A stretch of 64,000 nucleotides of DNA from the NCBI RefSeq assembly GCF_000383095.1, contig NZ_AORL01000019.1, positions 62,001-126,000 of the forward strand. Direction: 5' to 3'. Below, in pieces: positions 58,958-64,000 of the stretch. The notes beneath the pieces are model-generated. The model had not been told where the DNA came from and did not search any database. It saw nothing but the letters and a program-made list of their open reading frames with translations. Within the stretch, counting starts at the first letter, position 1; the number at the start of each line of letters is the position of its first letter. Origin of the DNA: Sphingomonas sp. PR090111-T3T-6A. GTDB taxonomy: Bacteria; Pseudomonadota; Alphaproteobacteria; Sphingomonadales; Sphingomonadaceae. The position numbers and the translations under genes were made by a program.

Positions 58958-59329
58958 TCAGGCCTTCTCGATCGTGCACTGGAGCGGATGCTGGTGCTGG
59001 CGGGCGAAATCCACCACCTGCGTCGCCTTCGTCTCGGCGACCTCGTGGCTGAACACGCCGCACACGCCCACGCCCTTCTGGTGGACGTGCAGCATCACCC
59101 GCGTCGCATCCTCGATGTTCATGCGGAAGAAGCGCTGGAGGCAGAGGACGACGAACTCCATCGGAGTATAATCGTCGTTGAGCATCAGCACCTTGTAGAG
59201 CGACGGCTTCTTGGTGCGCGCGCGCGTGCGGGTGGCCACGCCGAGGCCGGTGCCGGCGTCGTCGCCTTCCTTGCCGGCGGCCATGGCGCGCATGGTGCGG
59301 CTGTCGATGTTGTGGATATCGGTCTGCAT
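58958..59329 (-). CDS. clpS: ATP-dependent Clp protease adaptor ClpS
   Basis: N-end-rule adaptor that hands substrates with bulky N-terminal residues to ClpAP; 123 residues from the ATG at 59329. The binding pocket is formed by [20 protein letters not shown] and [16 protein letters not shown], both conserved, and the N-terminal 30 residues are a flexible ClpA-contact tail. A GTG at 59362 would extend it slightly. clpA is not adjacent, although it often follows clpS. Confidence 0.93.
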   Translation of the reverse strand: MQTDIHNIDSRTMRAMAAGKEGDDAGTGLGVATRTRARTKKPSLYKVLMLNDDYTPMEFVVLCLQRFFRMNIEDATRVMLHVHQKGVGVCGVFSHEVAETKATQVVDFARQHQHPLQCTIEKA

Positions 59330-59424
59330 GGCTAGGCCGCAGGATATGGTATCGGCCGGCACCAGAGCAAGAGGCCGGCGAGGTTAATGCGGCGCGGCCC
59401 GCCGAAAGGCGCGGCCCCAAAAGC

Positions 59425-59455
59425 AAGACGGCCGCCCCTTGCCGGGACGGCCGTC
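59425..59455 (-). terminator. rho-independent terminator of the phasin gene
   Basis: On the minus strand AGACGGCCG and CGGCCGTCT form a 9-bp stem with a 13-nt loop, followed by TGCTTTTGG. It starts 25 nt after the phasin stop. Confidence 0.7.
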
Positions 59456-59479
59456 TCCTTCATCTCTCGCCGGAGCGGA

Positions 59480-60481
59480 TCAGAAAGCGGCGTTCGCCTT
59501 CACCTTCTCCACCGCGACCGCAAAGCGGTTCGACAGCGGCTGGGCGATGTCGCCGGCGAGCTTGAGCCACGCCTCGGTGACCTTCGAGCTTTCCGCCACG
59601 GCGGCGTCGAACGACGACTTCATATAGTCGCTCTGGAGCTTGAACAGCTCGGTGGGCGACTTGGCCGACGCGAAGGTCTTGAAGGCAGCGCTGCTGCTCT
59701 CGAACGACTTGCGCGCATAGTCGGCGGCTTCCTGGCCGAGCGACTCGGCGGCCTTGGCGGCCAGCTTCGACGATTCGACCATCGCCTCGACATTGCCCTT
59801 CTGGAACTCGGTGAGTTCCTCGCCGAGCTTCACGCTCTTCTCATACGCGCCCTTGGCGCGCTCGCTGACTTCGCCGAAGAGCGCCTGGACGCGCTCGCTG
59901 GCATCGGCAGTGAACTTCTTGGCGGTTTCCTGCGCCTTCGCAACGGTCTCGTTCATGGTCTTGCTTCCCTCGGTGATGGCGGCGATCGTGATCGACGCCG
60001 CCTTCTTCGCCCCAGTTTCGACGGGAGCGGCCACGGGGGCCGGAACCGTCGGCGTGTCCTGCTTCGTTGCGGCCACTTCTGCCGGCTTCGGCGCGGGCGC
60101 CTGAGCCGTGGGGGCCGACTTGATGTTGGGCGCCGCAGACGCCGGTTTGACAGCCACCGGCGCGACCTTGGCGGGCGCGGCGGCGGGTGTTTCCTTGACG
60201 GTCGCGACCGGCTGCGGAGCCGGCGCGGGCTTGGTTTCGACCGGAGCCGCCTTCACGCTCTGAGGAGCGGGCCGGGGCGCCGGGGTCGGCTTGGCGGCCA
60301 CCGGGGCGGCCTTCGCCGCGGCCGGAGCCGGCTTGGTTTCCACCGCCGCAGCGGCCTTCGGGGCCGCACTGGCGACGGCCGGCTTGGGCGCCGCGACCGG
60401 CGCGGTTTTCGCCGCCGCCTTCGCCGCGGGGGTCTGCTTCTTCGATGCCACGGATGACGACTTCGACGTGTTCTCGGCCAT
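59480..60481 (-). CDS. phaP: phasin (PHA granule-associated protein) with Ala/Lys/Pro-rich N-terminus
   Basis: Protein of 333 residues. The N-terminal 175 residues are low complexity with Ala/Lys/Pro repeats (AAPKPAVASAAPKAAAAVE), similar to AKP-rich histone H1-like tails that can bind DNA. The C-terminal 150 residues are an amphipathic helical phasin domain (EFQKGNVEAMVESSKLAAKA, then YMKSSFDAAVAESSKVTEAW). It coats PHA granules and may tether them to DNA. ATG 60481 is preceded by GGAG. It is downstream of phaC on the same strand, with its own leader carrying two 13-bp operator-like repeats. Confidence 0.88.
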   Translation of the reverse strand: MAENTSKSSSVASKKQTPAAKAAAKTAPVAAPKPAVASAAPKAAAAVETKPAPAAAKAAPVAAKPTPAPRPAPQSVKAAPVETKPAPAPQPVATVKETPAAAPAKVAPVAVKPASAAPNIKSAPTAQAPAPKPAEVAATKQDTPTVPAPVAAPVETGAKKAASITIAAITEGSKTMNETVAKAQETAKKFTADASERVQALFGEVSERAKGAYEKSVKLGEELTEFQKGNVEAMVESSKLAAKAAESLGQEAADYARKSFESSSAAFKTFASAKSPTELFKLQSDYMKSSFDAAVAESSKVTEAWLKLAGDIAQPLSNRFAVAVEKVKANAAF

Positions 60482-60515
60482 GCCCTGCTCCAAGGCTGAT
60501 ACCATTACACTTATG

Positions 60516-60528
60516 TTGCGACGCACAA
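60516..60528. promoter_or_regulatory. candidate PhaR operator 1
   Basis: On the minus strand TTGTGCGTCGCAA, fitting TTGTGC-NN-YGCAA, 35-47 bp upstream of the phasin start. It matches the second copy at 60559-60571. TGC/GCA-type sites are known for PhaR-like repressors. Confidence 0.5.
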
Positions 60529-60558
60529 TATCCGATTCGCGATCGTCGCGCAAGATTT

Positions 60559-60571
60559 TTGTGCAGTGCAA
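60559..60571. promoter_or_regulatory. candidate PhaR operator 2
   Basis: On the plus strand TTGTGCAGTGCAA, the same TTGTGC-NN-YGCAA form as the first copy, 43 bp away (about four helical turns) and in inverted orientation. Such spacing suits cooperative binding to one DNA face. Confidence 0.5.
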
Positions 60572-60626
60572 CATGACCCCGTTGTGAGGGTTTTGGCCGA
60601 ACGGTCCGGGAAACGCGACGAACGGT

Positions 60627-62414
60627 TCAGGGCAGCGTGACGTAGCGTCCGGGCGCGTCCTCGATCGCCTTGCGCTTGCCCTTGCCGGGGATGCGCGCGC
60701 CCTTCACCGGGACCGTCTCGCCGTCGTGCGCGGCGATCCAGCCGCGCCAGTCCGGCCACCAGCTTCCCTTGGTTTCCCGCGCCTGCGCAGCGAAGTCGCT
60801 CAGGGACGCGGCTGCCTTGTCGCTGGTCCAATACTGATATTTGCCGGCCGCCGGCGGATTGACCACGCCGGCGATATGGCCCGAGCCCGCGAGCACGAAC
60901 TTCACCTCGCCGGCGAAATGCTCGGTGATCTTCCACACGCTTTCGGGCGGCGCGATATGATCCTCGCGGCCGGCCTGCACATAAGAGGGCGTCTTCACCT
61001 TGCCGATATCGATCGGCATGTCCGCCACGCGGATGCCGCCGGGGCGGACGAGGAGGTTGTCGCGATAGAAGTCGCGCAGATAGGCCTGGTGCCAGGCGGC
61101 GGGCAGGTTGGTGGTGTCGCCGTTCCAGTGCAGCAGGTCGAACGCCGGATATTCCTCGCCGAGCAGATAGTTCTGGACGACATAGTTCCAGATCAGATCC
61201 CGCCCGCGCAGCAGGTTGAAGGTGACGGCCATGTAGCGGCCGTCCAGATAGCCCTTGTCGGCCGAGAGATTGGCCAGCATGTCGAGCTGGGTATCGTCGA
61301 CGAACAGCGAGAGGTCGCCGGCCGCGCTGAAGTCCACCTGGGCGGTGAAGAAGGTGGCGGTGGCGACCTTCGCTGCCTCGCCTCGGCTCTCCAGCAGCGC
61401 CAGCGTCGCGGCGAGCGTGGTGCCGGCCACGCAATAGCCCACCACATGCGCCGCCTCGACGCTGAGCAGCGCGCGCACCGTGTCGATCGCGTCGATCTGG
61501 GCGGCGACATAATCGTCGAGCGTGATGCCCGCGAGGCTCTCGTCCGCCGATTTCCACGACACCATGAAGACGCTCAGGCCCTGCTCTACCGCCCAGCGCA
61601 CGAAGCTCTTCTTCGGGTTGAGATCGAGGATGTAGAAGCGGTTGATCCACGGCGGAAAGATGATCAGCGGCGTCTTCGCGACGTCGGGCGTCGTCGGCGC
61701 ATAGTGGATGAGCTGGTAGAGCGGCGTCTCGTGGATCACTTTGCCGGGGGTGGTGGCGATGTCCTTGCCGAGCTGGAAGGCGGAGCGATCCGAATGGGTG
61801 AGCTGGCCGCGATCGAGATCGGCGAGCAGATGCTCCAGCCCTTTGAGCAGGCTTTCGCCGCGCGTCGCCGCGATCTTCTCGAGCGCGAGCGGGTTGGTCA
61901 GCGTGAAGTTGGCCGGCGAGAGCGCCTCGGTGAAGGCGCGGGTGGCGAAGCGGAGCTGCTCGCGCTGCTTGTCGGTGAGGCCCTCCACCGCCTCCACCGA
62001 GCGGAGCATATGCCCCGAGACGAGCTGGTAGGACTGGCGGATCAGATCGAACAGCGGATGGTCGCGCCATTGCGGGGCGGCGAAGCGGCGATCCTCGTCA
62101 TGGCCGGCGGGGGCGGGCGTCTCCGGGTTCAGGAAGCGCTGCCAGAGCGACAGGCTGTCCTTCCAGAAATCGGCCTGCACATCGATCAGCGCCTGCGTGT
62201 CGATGCCGAAGTGCATCGGCCCCGCGCCGCTCATCAGGCGGGAAAGATCGGGCATCGCCGGCACCGCGGTCTGCGTGGCCTTGCGGGTGCCATATTCGAG
62301 CAGGAGCTGCTGCGCGCGGCCGATCACGCCCGTCCAGTGCTGGAGTTCGTCGAGCGTCGGCGTGAAGCCGAGCGCGCCCGGAGTGTCCGACGTTGCATGG
62401 TCCTTGCCCGCCAC
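60627..62414 (-). CDS. phaC: class I poly(3-hydroxyalkanoate) synthase
   Basis: PHA synthase of 595 residues that polymerises hydroxyacyl-CoA at granules. The N-terminal domain has FWKDSLSLWQRF, and the alpha/beta-hydrolase domain has the lipase-like box VVGYCVAGTTLA with catalytic Cys, the Asp in YVQAGREDHIAPPESV and the His in GSGHIAGVVNPP. The length and QLGKDIATTPGKVI segment fit class I. GTG 62414, preceded by GGGAG, gives a normal N-terminus; a TTG further upstream is less likely. It is divergent from an aminotransferase gene. Confidence 0.94.
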   Translation of the reverse strand: MAGKDHATSDTPGALGFTPTLDELQHWTGVIGRAQQLLLEYGTRKATQTAVPAMPDLSRLMSGAGPMHFGIDTQALIDVQADFWKDSLSLWQRFLNPETPAPAGHDEDRRFAAPQWRDHPLFDLIRQSYQLVSGHMLRSVEAVEGLTDKQREQLRFATRAFTEALSPANFTLTNPLALEKIAATRGESLLKGLEHLLADLDRGQLTHSDRSAFQLGKDIATTPGKVIHETPLYQLIHYAPTTPDVAKTPLIIFPPWINRFYILDLNPKKSFVRWAVEQGLSVFMVSWKSADESLAGITLDDYVAAQIDAIDTVRALLSVEAAHVVGYCVAGTTLAATLALLESRGEAAKVATATFFTAQVDFSAAGDLSLFVDDTQLDMLANLSADKGYLDGRYMAVTFNLLRGRDLIWNYVVQNYLLGEEYPAFDLLHWNGDTTNLPAAWHQAYLRDFYRDNLLVRPGGIRVADMPIDIGKVKTPSYVQAGREDHIAPPESVWKITEHFAGEVKFVLAGSGHIAGVVNPPAAGKYQYWTSDKAAASLSDFAAQARETKGSWWPDWRGWIAAHDGETVPVKGARIPGKGKRKAIEDAPGRYVTLP

Positions 62415-62511
62415 CTGAATCTCCCGTCGAAACGCGCCTGTGACCGCGCGCGCTCTCACGCTATAACGCGTGGGTCGCGTCAATGGCGACCCATTCGAAA
62501 GGTGTTTACGA

Positions 62512-63723
<1,212 letters not shown>

Positions 63724-63752
63724 TCCTGTCTCCCACCTGACTGATCCGTTCA

Positions 63753-63776
63753 GCGCCGCTCCATTCGGGGCGGCGC
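63753..63776 (+). terminator. terminator after the aminotransferase gene
   Basis: GCGCCGCTCC (63753-63762) pairs with GGGGCGGCGC (63767-63776) with one G-U pair, loop ATTC, followed by ATAAATC. Confidence 0.65.
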
Positions 63777-63784
63777 ATAAATCG

Positions 63785-63819
63785 AACCGGCTGCGCAACC
63801 ATTTGTCGCGCAGTCGGTT
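63785..63819. promoter_or_regulatory. 12-bp inverted repeat upstream of the last gene
   Basis: AACCGGCTGCGC (63785-63796) and GCGCAGTCGGTT (63808-63819) pair at 11 of 12 positions with an 11-nt loop, ending 29 bp before the next ATG. It may be a leader hairpin or an operator. Confidence 0.45.
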
Positions 63820-63848
63820 GAGGCGCAAGGAAGGCAAGGAGTGGATCG

Positions 63849-64000
63849 ATGAAGAAGATGATGTTTGGCGTTGTCGCCGCGACGTTGATGGCGGCACCCA
63901 TGGCGCTGCCGGCCCCGGCCCTCGCGCAGGACCGCTATCACTGGCAGGGCGACCGCCACGACTGGAATCCTTCCGATTCCTATCGGTCCGACCGCCGCTA
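63849..64000 (+). CDS. secreted protein, 3' end outside window
   Basis: The first 50 residues of an exported protein. The signal peptide runs from MKKMMFGVVAATLMAAPMAL to about LAQD near residue 27, and the mature start is RYHWQGDRHDWNPSDSYRSD, rich in Arg/Asp/Trp/His. Such starts occur in RcnB-like or other small periplasmic proteins, but the part visible is too short to name. AAGGAG precedes the ATG. An inverted repeat lies just upstream. Confidence 0.75.
   Translation, partial: MKKMMFGVVAATLMAAPMALPAPALAQDRYHWQGDRHDWNPSDSYRSDRR

Overview
The window is a GC-rich chromosomal segment of an alphaproteobacterium, most likely a Sphingomonas-type member of the Sphingomonadales. Supporting signs are the alphaproteobacterial gene sets (yajC-secD-secF-Mth938, a class I PHA synthase with an Ala/Lys/Pro-rich phasin, a DUF2171 protein with an EcfG-type promoter), many TonB/Tat-dependent glycan functions, and codon third positions that are almost all G or C. 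It contains about 60 credible protein genes and five tRNA genes. I see no insertion sequence, integrase, rRNA or CRISPR array.

Layout. 1-6.7 kb: end of a KDPGal aldolase gene, acylphosphatase, RNase E with a long leader, a BepA-like M48 protease coupled to a DsbA-like thiol oxidoreductase, and 3-methyladenine glycosylase. 6.7-8.5 kb: a minus-strand operon of GH108 endolysin, 3-TM holin and a D-2-hydroxyacid dehydrogenase, resembling the lysis pair of gene transfer agents. 8.6-21.6 kb: housekeeping genes, namely tRNA-Pro, YajC/SecD/SecF, a GT4 glycosyltransferase, BamD, RecN, tRNA-Arg, an ABC-F ATPase and a PhoPQ-like two-component system. 21.7-27.1 kb: redox and transport genes (two GSTs, a VOC protein, an MFS exporter, an SDR with a divergent LysR regulator).

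27.1-29.0 kb is a compact nitric-oxide-type module. It has an NsrR-like Fe-S regulator, a divergent fusion of a group III truncated haemoglobin with a DUF1971 domain, an unassigned membrane protein, an NsrR-box-like operator between the divergent genes and a 15-bp RNA hairpin. 29.0-36.1 kb: a cupin with a divergent MocR-type regulator, an RcnR/DmeR-type regulator with a DmeF-type Co/Ni exporter, two tRNA-Ser genes, a cyclophilin, envelope proteins and a TIGR02466 oxygenase. 36.1-42.4 kb: an OpgC-like acyltransferase, an RTX protein, an RpfF-type DSF synthase and a convergent, overlapping GGDEF-EAL membrane protein.

42.4-56.8 kb is a glycan-use island. It has GH31, a GH144-like protein and GH3 (possibly for beta-1,2-glucan), an LplT-like MFS protein, then GH2 glucuronidase, a TonB-dependent receptor and D-mannonate dehydratase, which together fit uptake and use of glucuronate-containing glycans. 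56.8-64 kb: a stress-type DUF2171 protein, tRNA-Ala, a Nudix hydrolase, ClpS, phasin and PHA synthase with two copies of a 13-bp candidate PhaR operator, an aminotransferase, and the start of a secreted protein gene.

The best candidates for little-described biology are the NsrR/haemoglobin-DUF1971 module, the DSF synthase/c-di-GMP pair, and the lysis cassette coupled to a dehydrogenase. All functional calls are from reading the sequence, and no database search was run.
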